64,000 bases of DNA, taken from positions 1 through 64,000 of the forward strand of contig JANNOQ010000071.1 of the NCBI GenBank assembly GCA_031399085.1. The letters run 5' to 3'. This document shows positions 8,660 through 17,380 of the stretch, piece by piece. Both the position numbers and the translations under genes were made by a program. The notes beneath the pieces were generated by a model. That model made no database searches, had not been told where the DNA came from, and saw only the letters and a list, made by a program, of their open reading frames with translations. The stretch comes from R-RK-3 sp031399085. GTDB taxonomy: Bacteria; Pseudomonadota; Alphaproteobacteria; Rhizobiales; Rhodomicrobiaceae. How positions within the stretch are numbered: the stretch's first letter is position 1; every line of letters begins with the position of its first letter.

Positions 8660-10480
8660 ATGTTTCAAAATTTCGACGAAATTGGCGGTCCCGCCCACGG
8701 TGCTGAGCGCCTGCGCCTGCTGCGGATCGAATTGGATCGAGCCGGTCTGAACGGATTTATCCTGCCGCGCGCCGATGAATTCCAGAATGAGTATGTGCCG
8801 CCGGATGCTGAGCAGCTCCTATGGCTGACCGGATTTTCCGGCTCCTGGGGAACGGCGGTGGTGCTGATGGAGCAAGCCGCGCTGTTCGTCGATGGGCGCT
8901 ACACGCTTCAGGCGGCCGCGCAGGTGGATGCGGCGGCCTATGCGATCGTCAATGTGGCGGACACGACCGTGTCCACTTGGCTGGAGGCCCATCTAACGGA
9001 AGGCGACCGGCTGGGCTACGATCCCCGCCTGCATACTGTCGCGCATGTCGATGCTTTGAAGACATCCGTTGAAAAGACCGGCGCGCATCTGACGCCGGTT
9101 GAAGCAAACCCGCTTACGGCACTGTGGTCCGACCGTCCGGTTCAGCCGGTGCGGCCGGTCGAGCTTCAGCCGATCGCCTTCGCGGGAGTCGAAGCGGCGG
9201 CGAAGATCGGCGAGATTCAGGACAAGCTTGCGCAGGACAAAATCGACGCCGTCATCGTCGCCGCGCTCGATTCCATCGCCTGGCTGTTCAACATTCGCGG
9301 CCGGGATCTACCGCATACGCCCTTTGCGCTGAGTCACGCCATCGTTCCCGCCGTGGGCAAGGTGCAATTGTTCATCGACGGCCGCAAGCTCGGGCAGGCG
9401 GTGCGGGACGCCTTGGCGGAGGTCGCCTCGATTGCCGAGCCGGCCGCCCTGGCGGAAAGCCTGCGCGCGCTTGGCAGGAGCAAGGCCAAGGTGCGGATCG
9501 ACCCGGCCAGCGTCTCGCAATGGTACTGGAACAATTTGAGCGAAAGCGGTGCCCAGATCGTCAAGGACCAGGATCCCTGCCTGCTGCCCAAGGCGCGCAA
9601 GAACCGCGCTGAAATCGAGGGCAGCCGCGCCGCGCATGTGCGCGATGGCCTTGCGATGTGCCGCTTCCTGGCGTGGGTCGACGCCAATGCTTCAGCGGGG
9701 CAGCTCGACGAAATCGGCGCTGCAACCAAGTTGGAGGAATTCCGCCGCGTCAGCCCTGAACTGCGCGAGATCAGTTTCGATACGATCGCCGGCGCGGGGC
9801 CGAACGGGGCGATCGTGCATTACCGGCCAAGCCGGGCGACGAGCCGCTTGATCGAGCCGGGCAGCCTCCTGCTGATCGACTCCGGCGGTCAATATGTGGA
9901 CGGCACCACGGACATTACCCGGACCGTCGCCATCGGCGACCCTTCGCCTGAGATGCGCCGCCACTTCACGCTGGTTCTAAAGGGCCATATTGCGATCGCG
10001 ACCGCCCGTTTCCCCAAGGGCACGCGCGGCAATCATCTGGACGCGATGGCGCGGCGTCCGCTCTGGCTCGCGGGGCTCGACTACGACCACGGCACCGGTC
10101 ACGGCGTCGGCAGCTTCCTATCCGTGCATGAGGGACCGCAGAGCCTGTCGCGCCGCGAATCGGCCGAGCTCGAACCTGGCATGATCCTGTCGAACGAGCC
10201 GGGCTATTATCGCGCCGGCCATTATGGCATACGCATCGAAAATCTGGTTCTGGTGACCGAGCCGCAAGAGATAGAAGGCGGCGACCGTCCGATGATGGGC
10301 TTCGAGACGCTGACCCTGGCTCCGATTGACCGGCGGCTGATCGATCCCGCCCTGCTCACGCCCGAGGAAGCCGAATGGATCGACGGCTATCACCACATGG
10401 TTCTTGCACGGCTTTGCGAGGGCTTGGATCCGCAAACGAGGAACTGGCTTGAAGCGGCGACCGCTCGGCTAACGGTCTAA
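8660..10480 (+). CDS. Aminopeptidase P family (Xaa-Pro, M24B)
   Basis: The 606-residue product has the three-domain layout of cytosolic XPNPEP1-type aminopeptidase P: two creatinase-like N-terminal domains (about 1-310), the pita-bread metallopeptidase domain (about 315-540) and the short C-terminal extension. It removes N-terminal residues that precede proline. The dinuclear metal ligands are visible: D407 (LLIDSGGQYVDGTTD), D418 (TTDITRT), H481 (HGTGHGVGSF), E513 (SNEPGYY) and E527 (RIENL), with spacing like the human enzyme. The N-terminus (MFQNFDE, then LNGFILPRADEFQNEYVPP) is typical and supports the ATG at 8660. Normal length, apparently intact. Confidence 0.93.
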   Translation: MFQNFDEIGGPAHGAERLRLLRIELDRAGLNGFILPRADEFQNEYVPPDAEQLLWLTGFSGSWGTAVVLMEQAALFVDGRYTLQAAAQVDAAAYAIVNVADTTVSTWLEAHLTEGDRLGYDPRLHTVAHVDALKTSVEKTGAHLTPVEANPLTALWSDRPVQPVRPVELQPIAFAGVEAAAKIGEIQDKLAQDKIDAVIVAALDSIAWLFNIRGRDLPHTPFALSHAIVPAVGKVQLFIDGRKLGQAVRDALAEVASIAEPAALAESLRALGRSKAKVRIDPASVSQWYWNNLSESGAQIVKDQDPCLLPKARKNRAEIEGSRAAHVRDGLAMCRFLAWVDANASAGQLDEIGAATKLEEFRRVSPELREISFDTIAGAGPNGAIVHYRPSRATSRLIEPGSLLLIDSGGQYVDGTTDITRTVAIGDPSPEMRRHFTLVLKGHIAIATARFPKGTRGNHLDAMARRPLWLAGLDYDHGTGHGVGSFLSVHEGPQSLSRRESAELEPGMILSNEPGYYRAGHYGIRIENLVLVTEPQEIEGGDRPMMGFETLTLAPIDRRLIDPALLTPEEAEWIDGYHHMVLARLCEGLDPQTRNWLEAATARLTV

Positions 10481-10499
10481 GCAAGGCAAATCTGTTCAG

Positions 10500-12794
10500 C
10501 TACTGCGAAAAAAACTCCTCCAACCAGGATTTGCGCCGCGTATCAGTGCGTCCGGTGCTCGCGGTCGGCGTACCGAGCGTTGTGTCCCGCCCAGGGCCGC
10601 CGCCGGCGCCGAATAGCGAATCCCACAGCGTTTCACCGTCACGACCCTGACGGCCGCCGGCTTGCAGCTGCTCGCCGCCGGGTAGATAGGCCGGCTGCTT
10701 GTTCACATGCGCGTAAATCATCAGATCGCGCCAAATCATTGTCGGCAGCGAGCCGCCGGTGACGCGCTTCATCGGCGTGAAATCGTCATTGCCGAGCCAG
10801 ACCCCCGTCACGTAGTGAGAGGTGTAGCCGATGAACCAGGCGTCGCGGTAATTCTGGCCGGTGCCGGTCTTGCCGGCGGCTTGGTGCGGATCGATCGAAC
10901 CCGCATTGCCAGTGCCGAACTCGATCGTCGCGGTGAGCATGTCGTTCATCGCGGCGACGTGATTCGCCTTGACGACGCGGCCCCAATTCGTCCGCCCGAT
11001 CTTATAGACGCTGACGCCCTGCGCGTCCTTCACGGCCTTGATGATATGCGGTTGCACGCTGAGACCGCCATTGGCGAAGGGCAAATAGGCCGAGGCCATC
11101 TCCAGCAGCGTGACTTCGGACGTGCCAAGCGCGATCGAGGCATTTTTTTCCAGCTTGGATGCGACGCCGAGCCGATGCGCGGTCTTGATGACATCGTCGC
11201 GGCCCACCCATTCCGAAAGCCTGACGGCGACGGTGTTCATGCTTTTCGCCAGCCCGTCGCGCATCGTGACGTCGCCGTAATACCGGTCATTATAGTTGCT
11301 GGGCGTCCAATCGCCGATGCGGAGCGGGCCGTCATGCACCATCGTGTTCGGCGTGAGGCCTTTCTCCAGGGCCGCGAGGAAGACGAACGGCTTGAAGGTG
11401 GAGCCGGGCTGGCGTTTGGCCTGAACCACATGATTGAATTGATTCTTTGTATAGTCCCGTCCGCCAACCAGCGCCTTGACCGCCCCGTTCCGGTCGATGA
11501 TGACGGCCGCCGCCTCGCCCGCATCGTACTCCGCCGCGTGCTGGTCCATTTGGTCCTTGACGATGCGTTGCGCGACGCCTTGCAGTTCGTAATCAATCGT
11601 CGTCTCGACGACCATGTCCTCGGTCAGGTCTAGGCCGAGGTCAGGAACCTGCTGGACTACCCAATCTATGACGAAGCCATAGCTTTCCGACGGCAGGTAG
11701 GTCCGCAGCGTCGGCGGTTCGGCAAGCGCCTGGCTATAAGCGGCAGCCGACATATCGCCATTGTCCCGCATACTGGCCAGAACGAGTTTGCCGCGATCGA
11801 GCGAGCGTTGGAAATCGGTTGTCGGCGCATAATAGGTCGGCGATTTGATCAGGCCGGCGAGCATCGCGGCTTCATAGGGGCCGATCTTAGTCACGCTCTT
11901 GCCAAAATAATGCTGGGCGGCCGCCTCGACACCGTAATTGCCGCCGCCGAAATAGATGCGATTCAGGTATAGCTCTAAAATCTGCTTTTTCTCGAAACGG
12001 TATTCGAGCGAAAGCGCCAGCAGCACTTCCTCCACCTTGCGCCAATAGGTGCGGTCCGGTTTCAGAAACAGCACCTTCACCAATTGCTGCGTGATCGTGC
12101 TGCCGCCCTGCACGATGCGGCCAGCCCGGCGATTGGCGAGCGTGGCGCGCACCATCCCGACCGGATCGAAGCCATAATGATAAAAGAAGCGACGGTCTTC
12201 TGTCGTGAGCACGGCATTGACGACATGCTCCGGCATGTCATCCAATTTGACGTGACTTCGCCGCAGCCCTTTCTCCGCGATGACTTTGCTGTTTTCGGCA
12301 AGGATGGTGATCTTGGCGGCCTGCTTGCTGAGACCGGCCTTTAACGGGTCTTCGGCGAGGAGCGAATAGCCCGTGACCGCACTGACGAGGATAACCGCGC
12401 ACCAAATAGCGGTCACGAATCCCCAATAAAGGATCCGGCGCGGGGCGCGGAAGGAGCGGGAGCGGGGCTGAACCGCCTTGCTTGCAGCCTCGGCAAACCT
12501 GCGGTTCAGCCGCTCTGGAAGATCGTCGTCAGGGTCGCGTTGCGGCCTGGGAGATTGAGGAGCGGCGTTAGCCGTCATGCGGGCCGGGGGCTCTGCCTCG
12601 CGAAGGAACCGGGGCAGAGGGTCGGCCCCGAGCGGGGGAACCGGGGGCTGCTCGGGCCGCATTATCACGACCGGCTCGTCGAAGCTGGCGCGTGCGTCAT
12701 CGCGCTGCGCGGCGAATCGTGACCCAAGCACCCTGCTCAACCAAGATGTCAGCCGTTTGCGAGAAGATGGCTCGGGAAAATTGCCGGAATTCAT
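10500..12794 (-). CDS. Class A penicillin-binding protein (1A-like)
   Basis: The 764-residue product is a bifunctional peptidoglycan glycosyltransferase/transpeptidase. It has a cytoplasmic Pro/Arg-rich leader (about 1-120), one membrane helix (about 123-145), a GT51 domain with catalytic glutamate in TTEDRRFFYHYGFDPVGMVR (Glu near 199) and IVQGGSTITQQLVKVLFL, and a transpeptidase domain with the SxxK serine in KRQPGSTFKPF (near 465), SxN in AKSMNTVAV and KTG in AAGKTGTGQNYRDAWF. The frame is open to a TTG at 12869; the ATG at 12794 is preferred, although its ribosome binding site is weak. It is convergent with the aminopeptidase gene and stands alone. Confidence 0.92.
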   Translation of the reverse strand: MNSGNFPEPSSRKRLTSWLSRVLGSRFAAQRDDARASFDEPVVIMRPEQPPVPPLGADPLPRFLREAEPPARMTANAAPQSPRPQRDPDDDLPERLNRRFAEAASKAVQPRSRSFRAPRRILYWGFVTAIWCAVILVSAVTGYSLLAEDPLKAGLSKQAAKITILAENSKVIAEKGLRRSHVKLDDMPEHVVNAVLTTEDRRFFYHYGFDPVGMVRATLANRRAGRIVQGGSTITQQLVKVLFLKPDRTYWRKVEEVLLALSLEYRFEKKQILELYLNRIYFGGGNYGVEAAAQHYFGKSVTKIGPYEAAMLAGLIKSPTYYAPTTDFQRSLDRGKLVLASMRDNGDMSAAAYSQALAEPPTLRTYLPSESYGFVIDWVVQQVPDLGLDLTEDMVVETTIDYELQGVAQRIVKDQMDQHAAEYDAGEAAAVIIDRNGAVKALVGGRDYTKNQFNHVVQAKRQPGSTFKPFVFLAALEKGLTPNTMVHDGPLRIGDWTPSNYNDRYYGDVTMRDGLAKSMNTVAVRLSEWVGRDDVIKTAHRLGVASKLEKNASIALGTSEVTLLEMASAYLPFANGGLSVQPHIIKAVKDAQGVSVYKIGRTNWGRVVKANHVAAMNDMLTATIEFGTGNAGSIDPHQAAGKTGTGQNYRDAWFIGYTSHYVTGVWLGNDDFTPMKRVTGGSLPTMIWRDLMIYAHVNKQPAYLPGGEQLQAGGRQGRDGETLWDSLFGAGGGPGRDTTLGTPTASTGRTDTRRKSWLEEFFSQ

Positions 12795-12959
12795 TGCAAA
12801 CCTAGCCTTAAACGCTGTTGGCGCGGTATATTTGTTGCAAAACCGGCTCGAATTTGCGGGATCGAGCAAGCGCGCGCAAAGTGATCCGTAATTTTGACCA
12901 TAGGACGGCGGAATTACGGCCCTCGGTTAAACCGGCGCGGCGTCAGCGCGGTTGCTGGC

Positions 12960-13616
12960 CTAATCGCGCAGGCGCACCACGCCGCGCTCGATGACATAGA
13001 GGCGGTCGACCAGGTCGGCGGAGTGGACATAATCGGACTCCGAAAGCAGCACCGCCGCGCCGCTCTGGCGCAGGGCGGCGACCGCTGCGACGATCCGCTG
13101 CGCCAGTGCCGGAGCCACCCCCTCGAAGGGTTCGTCCAAGAGCAGCAGCCTTCGCCCGCACATCAGCGCGCGCGCCAAGGCGACGAGCTTCTGCTGGCCG
13201 CCCGAGAGCTGGAGCGCGCGTCGAGTCGCGAAGTCTCGCACCTCCGGCAGAATGTCGTAAACGAGGCCAAGCCGATTTTCCGCCTCCGCGTCGCGCGTCG
13301 CCCAGCCGGGAACCAGGATGTTTTCCTCCACCGTCAGTTCCGGCACGAGGCGGCGGTCCTCCGGCATGTAGCCGATGCCGAGCCCCGCGCGGGCCTGCGG
13401 GGGAAGTGCACGCAAATCCTCGCCGAAAATACGGATGGACCCGCTTTTTGCCGGCACAAGCCCCATGATCGCGCGCATTAACGTTGTCTTGCCCGCACCG
13501 TTGCGCCCGATAAGGCCGGCGAACGAACCTTCCGGCGCCGAGAGCGTCACATCGCTCAGCACCTGCGCGCCTGCGATATCGACCGAAAGCGCCTCGATTT
13601 CGAGCATCGCCGTCAT
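12960..13616 (-). CDS. livF: Branched-chain amino acid-type ABC transporter ATPase LivF
   Basis: The 218-residue ATPase has Walker A GRNGAGKTT (about 38-46), the signature LSGGQQKLVALARAL, Walker B LLLLDEP followed by FEGVAP, and an H-loop position replaced by S-E-S-D (LLSESDYVHSADLVDRLYV) where most family members carry EQN; LivF proteins characteristically lack the histidine. It is the last gene of the operon, and its ATG overlaps the livG stop (ATGA), showing translational coupling. It powers import of branched-chain amino acids or related compounds through LivHM. Confidence 0.9.
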   Translation of the reverse strand: MTAMLEIEALSVDIAGAQVLSDVTLSAPEGSFAGLIGRNGAGKTTLMRAIMGLVPAKSGSIRIFGEDLRALPPQARAGLGIGYMPEDRRLVPELTVEENILVPGWATRDAEAENRLGLVYDILPEVRDFATRRALQLSGGQQKLVALARALMCGRRLLLLDEPFEGVAPALAQRIVAAVAALRQSGAAVLLSESDYVHSADLVDRLYVIERGVVRLRD

Positions 13617-14392
13617 AGGCGCGCCTCCTCCGGACGGCGGTGCAGCTCGGCGCCGACCACATAGCGCCTGACATCGGCATCGGCGAGCACGGCCTGCGGG
13701 ATGCCGTCGGCGATGATGCGGCCCTCATAGAAGGCGAGGACGCGCGCCGCGTAGCGCTCCACGATTTCCATATCGTGCTCGACGAACAGCACGGTCGAGT
13801 CCTGGCCCGCGACGGCGGCCATGACGAGGTCCATCAGCGGGAATTTCTCGTCCGCGCTGATGCCGCTGGTCGGCTCGTCCAGAAACAGCGCCGCCGAACG
13901 TCCGGTCATGGCGAGGCCGATGTCGAGCAGCTTGCGCTGGCCTTGCGGCAATTCGGTCGTGGCGCGCTCGCCCATGCCGGGAAGGCCAATGCGGGCGAGG
14001 AAGGCATCCGCCCCGGCGATGCGCTCGGGCGTGCGCAGGGGTTTGAGGAAGGACGGCGTCTCCGTTTCCGCGCTCGCCAAGGCGATGAGCACATTGTCCC
14101 GGATCGAAAGCGCGGGAAAAAGCTGGGCCACCTGGAAGGAGCGGCGCACGCCGAGCCGGGTCACCTCGCGCGGCGACAGACGGGTGATGTCGCGGTCCTG
14201 GAACAGGATTTGGCCCTCGTCGGGTTTCATATAGCCGGTGACCATATTGACGAAAGTGGTTTTGCCCGCGCCATTCGCCCCGATGATGCCGACCGTGACG
14301 CCGGGCGCGATCTCGACCGAGACATCGTCGGCGGCGACCACAGCGCCGAAGCGCTTTTGCAACCCTTTTGCGGCAATGACCGGCGCGCTCAT
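13613..14392 (-). CDS. livG: Branched-chain amino acid-type ABC transporter ATPase LivG
   Basis: The 259-residue ATPase starts MSAPVIAAKGLQKRFGAVVA and shows Walker A GANGAGKTT, the LivG-specific VTGYMKPDEGQILFQDRDIT region, VRRSFQVAQLFPALSIRDNVL, Walker B AALFLDEPTSGIS and the H-loop LFVEHDMEIVERYA. The LivG/LivF heterodimer drives the importer. An in-frame start 42 nt upstream exists, but the ATG at 14392 overlaps the livM stop as ATGA, as do livG and livF, so it is preferred. The signature motif is LPQGQRKLLDIGLAM instead of LSGGQ, a common LivG variant. Confidence 0.9.
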   Translation of the reverse strand: MSAPVIAAKGLQKRFGAVVAADDVSVEIAPGVTVGIIGANGAGKTTFVNMVTGYMKPDEGQILFQDRDITRLSPREVTRLGVRRSFQVAQLFPALSIRDNVLIALASAETETPSFLKPLRTPERIAGADAFLARIGLPGMGERATTELPQGQRKLLDIGLAMTGRSAALFLDEPTSGISADEKFPLMDLVMAAVAGQDSTVLFVEHDMEIVERYAARVLAFYEGRIIADGIPQAVLADADVRRYVVGAELHRRPEEARL

Positions 14393-15336
14393 GCCTGGCC
14401 TCCCGCGCGCCGCTTCCATTTCGACAGCGACCACAGCCCTGCTGGGAGAAAAAGGATGACGGCGAGCATCGCCCCGCCCACCAGCATCTGCCAGCTATTG
14501 GGCGCATATTGAAAGGCGAAGCTGCGGAAGCCCTCGAACAGCACCATGCCGAGCAGCGGCGCGGCGACATGGCCGATGCCTGACAGGATGGCGACGAAGA
14601 CGAATTCGCCCGATGTGGTCCAATAGGCGAGTTCAGGGTCGATATGACGGGTGGCCAGGGCGACGAGCGTGCCGCCGAGGCCGCCGGCAATCGCGCCAAT
14701 CACATAAGTCTGGCGCAGAATGCGGGTGACGGAGGCGCCGAGATATTCGACGCGGATTTCGTTGGACAGGATCGCCTCGCCCATCACGCCGACGGGCGAG
14801 CGCACAAAGAGATGACAGACCGCCGCCATGCCGATCGCGACGACCACAGTGAGGCAATAGAGCATGAGCCGGCCCGCATCGCCCTCGCCCGCAAATCCAA
14901 AAAAGGACGGCGCGGGCAGGTTGAAGCCGTCGGTCGAGCCGAGCACGGAGGAGCGGACGAGAATGCCGTAAAGGATCATTGACAGGGCAAGGCTCAGCAT
15001 GGCGAAGAAGATCTGGCGGAAACGGGTGACGACCGCGCCGATGGCCGTGCCGATGATCGCCGAGACAAGCGCGCTCAGGGCGATGAGCAAAAATGCGTCG
15101 TCGATGCCGTAAAAATTCGCGGCGAGGCCGGCCGTGTAAGCCCCAAGCCCGTAATAAAGCCCCTGGCCGAAGGACACCAGGCCCGCCCGCATCATAACGA
15201 CAAGGCCCATGGCGACGAGCCCCTTGGCAAGCCCGATGGTCAGGAGAAAGCGCAGCCAGGATGGCAGAACCAGCCCCAGCACGATCAGCAGGACAAGGGC
15301 GGCGGCCAGCGCGGGCAGCGTGAGGTCGCGTCGCAT
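14389..15336 (-). CDS. livM: Branched-chain amino acid-type ABC permease LivM
   Basis: The 315-residue protein has about nine hydrophobic segments and the LivM family pattern VAMGLVVMMRAGLVSFGQGL followed by YYGLGAYTAGL, plus VMGEAILSNEIRVEYLGASV, the EAA-like loop that contacts the ATPase. It forms the membrane channel with LivH. It starts 3 nt after livH stops and overlaps livG by 4 nt. Confidence 0.9.
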   Translation of the reverse strand: MRRDLTLPALAAALVLLIVLGLVLPSWLRFLLTIGLAKGLVAMGLVVMMRAGLVSFGQGLYYGLGAYTAGLAANFYGIDDAFLLIALSALVSAIIGTAIGAVVTRFRQIFFAMLSLALSMILYGILVRSSVLGSTDGFNLPAPSFFGFAGEGDAGRLMLYCLTVVVAIGMAAVCHLFVRSPVGVMGEAILSNEIRVEYLGASVTRILRQTYVIGAIAGGLGGTLVALATRHIDPELAYWTTSGEFVFVAILSGIGHVAAPLLGMVLFEGFRSFAFQYAPNSWQMLVGGAMLAVILFLPAGLWSLSKWKRRAGGQA

Positions 15337-15339
15337 CGG

Positions 15340-16236
15340 CTAAATCTTCCGCGGGGCCGCCCGGCCGAACAGGCCCTCCGGGCGGAAGGTGAGAACGATC
15401 GCCATGACGGCGTAGATCACGAATAGCTCGACCTCCGGCATCAAATGCACGGCGGCGGCGCGGGCCACGCCGACGATCAGCGCGCCGACGGCCGCGCCGG
15501 CGATGCTGCCGAGCCCGCCGATCACGCTCACCGCGAAAGCCAGCACGATGACGTCCACGCCGACGCCGGGCACGACGGAAATACCGGGAGAGGCGAGCGC
15601 CCCGCCCAGCGCGCCCAGCGCCGCCCCGATCACGAATGTAAGGGTGAACATGCGCGTCACGTCGATCCCCATCGCCAGCGCGATTTCCCGGTCATGGATG
15701 ACGACGCGCAACAGCTTGCCTTGCCGGGTGCGCTCCAGCGTCCACCAGGCGAGCGCCCCCAGGCACAGCGCGAACAGCAGGAGCGCGAGGTCGTAGACGG
15801 CAAAGCTGATGCCGCTGATGTCGGCGCGGCCGAGCAGCGAATAGGGCTGATAGGGCAAATAGGGGTCGACCCCCCAGATCAGCTTGATGACGTCCTCGAA
15901 GATCAGGAAGGCGGCGTAGGTGACGAGGATCATCACGATCTCGTCGCGCCCATACATCGGCCGCAAGATGCCCCGCTCAACCAGGAAACCGACCCCCGCG
16001 CCGACCGCGATGCCTGCGGCGAGCAGCACGAGATAGCTTCCCGCGCCCGGCAGATCGGCGGCGAAATAAGCGCCGATGGCGGAGGCCGCCGTATAAGCGC
16101 CAAAGGCATAAAAGCTGCCATGCGCGATGTTGAGGATTTTCATCACGCCGTAGATCAGCGTGAGCCCGAGCGAGACGATGAACAGCCAGGAAAAATAGAT
16201 CGTGCCATCGACGAGAATGGCGACCAAATTTTGCAT
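15340..16236 (-). CDS. livH: Branched-chain amino acid-type ABC permease LivH
   Basis: The 298-residue protein has about eight hydrophobic segments and LivH signatures: SLGLTLIYGVMKILNIAHGS, FYAFGAYTAA, LRVVIHDREIALAMGIDVTR and VIGGLGSIAGAAVGALIVGV. It pairs with LivM. There is a 111-nt gap to the upstream cyclase gene, with no convincing terminator, so the operon probably continues through it. Confidence 0.9.
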   Translation of the reverse strand: MQNLVAILVDGTIYFSWLFIVSLGLTLIYGVMKILNIAHGSFYAFGAYTAASAIGAYFAADLPGAGSYLVLLAAGIAVGAGVGFLVERGILRPMYGRDEIVMILVTYAAFLIFEDVIKLIWGVDPYLPYQPYSLLGRADISGISFAVYDLALLLFALCLGALAWWTLERTRQGKLLRVVIHDREIALAMGIDVTRMFTLTFVIGAALGALGGALASPGISVVPGVGVDVIVLAFAVSVIGGLGSIAGAAVGALIVGVARAAAVHLMPEVELFVIYAVMAIVLTFRPEGLFGRAAPRKI

Positions 16237-16347
16237 TCAACGCCTCATGGTCGGACGTGGAAGCGAGTCGGAAGGCAGAGCGGTGCGTAAATGAGGCGGA
16301 CGGCCCTAAGACCATCCGCCGGCTTTGGTGTTCGGTCGCCTTGAGCG

Positions 16348-17301
16348 CTAGCGGATGGCGACGGGGTTTATGATCGCCTGCACGCCGCCCGTGATCCGGC
16401 CGTGGCTTTCCACGAACATGAACTCCCAGGCTTTGTCAGCGACGAGCGCCGCCGTATTCATATTCTCCAGAATGTGCATTCCATTCCGGGCCAGCAGGAT
16501 TTGATGCACCTCGAACACGCCGACCCCGGACTCGAAGGGCAAAACTTCGAGCCCCCAATTATCCGCCCCGACCGCCATCACTTCCTTGCTGACGAGATAC
16601 TCCGCGCCCTCCTTGCCGAGGCCCGGTTCGGCTTTGATGTAGCGCGCATCGTCCTTGCCGACGAGGCTCAGCCAGCCGGTGTGGAACAGCACCACATCGC
16701 CTTTCCGCAGCTCGACGCCCTGCGCCTGCAAAGCGGCGTCGATTTCCTTCTTGTTGAAGGGGGTGCCTTCCTTGACTGGGTTTTGGCCGGTAACGGCGGT
16801 CATGTCGAGCACGACGCCGCGTGCGACAAGCGGCGGGATTTTTTCGATGCCGAGTTTGGTGAGGCCGCTCGCTTGGCCGATCTCGGCGTTCTTGAAGCAA
16901 TTATAGTAGACATTGTCGATGCCGATATGGCCGAGGCCGTCGATCTGCGAGCCGGTGCCGACCCAGCCCATATACATATCGTCATTGTAGGTGGTCTTGG
17001 TTGGCCCGAGCGCGACGCCGCCGGCTTGCCCCGGCTGCAGGACGATGGTCGACCAGGTTCGCGGCGCGAAGGCCGGCGTTTTGGAGTTGGTCTCGACGCC
17101 GAGCTGATAGACCTTGCCGGCCTTCACCAGCTTCGTCGCGGCGAGCACGGACTCCGCCGTCATCATGTTGGCGGCGCCCTTTTCGTCGTCCGGGCCCCAT
17201 TTCGATTTACACCAATCCGCTTTGTCCTGCGCGGACGCGCCGCCCGCCATCAGCATGGCGAGCGACAAGGCCATCGCCGCCGGTTTCACCAATTTCATCA
17301 T
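16348..17301 (-). CDS. Secreted cyclase/hydrolase-family protein (PF04199-like) in liv operon
   Basis: The 317-residue product starts MMKLVKPAAMALSLAMLMAG with a Sec signal peptide cut after GGASA (about residue 24), so it should be periplasmic. The region GTGSQIDGLGHIG (115-127) corresponds to the metal-binding HxGTHxDxxxH motif of the cyclase family, which includes kynurenine formamidase and isatin hydrolase; the first His and the Thr-His pair are altered here (GTGSQID), while D and the last H remain. Other family features are GVVLDMTAV, GDVVLFHTGW, VGADNWGLEVLPFE and HQILLARNGMHILENMN. GGAGG 7 nt before the ATG at 17301 fixes the start. Its place between the binding-protein and permease genes suggests that it acts on the imported substrate or its precursor; the substrate is unknown. 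Confidence 0.8.
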   Translation of the reverse strand: MMKLVKPAAMALSLAMLMAGGASAQDKADWCKSKWGPDDEKGAANMMTAESVLAATKLVKAGKVYQLGVETNSKTPAFAPRTWSTIVLQPGQAGGVALGPTKTTYNDDMYMGWVGTGSQIDGLGHIGIDNVYYNCFKNAEIGQASGLTKLGIEKIPPLVARGVVLDMTAVTGQNPVKEGTPFNKKEIDAALQAQGVELRKGDVVLFHTGWLSLVGKDDARYIKAEPGLGKEGAEYLVSKEVMAVGADNWGLEVLPFESGVGVFEVHQILLARNGMHILENMNTAALVADKAWEFMFVESHGRITGGVQAIINPVAIR

Positions 17302-17380
17302 TTCGTTTCCTCCGTATTTGCCCATTTTTATCTGGCCCCCGGTCTCCCATTGTTGACAACCGGGAGACCATTTTAGCCCA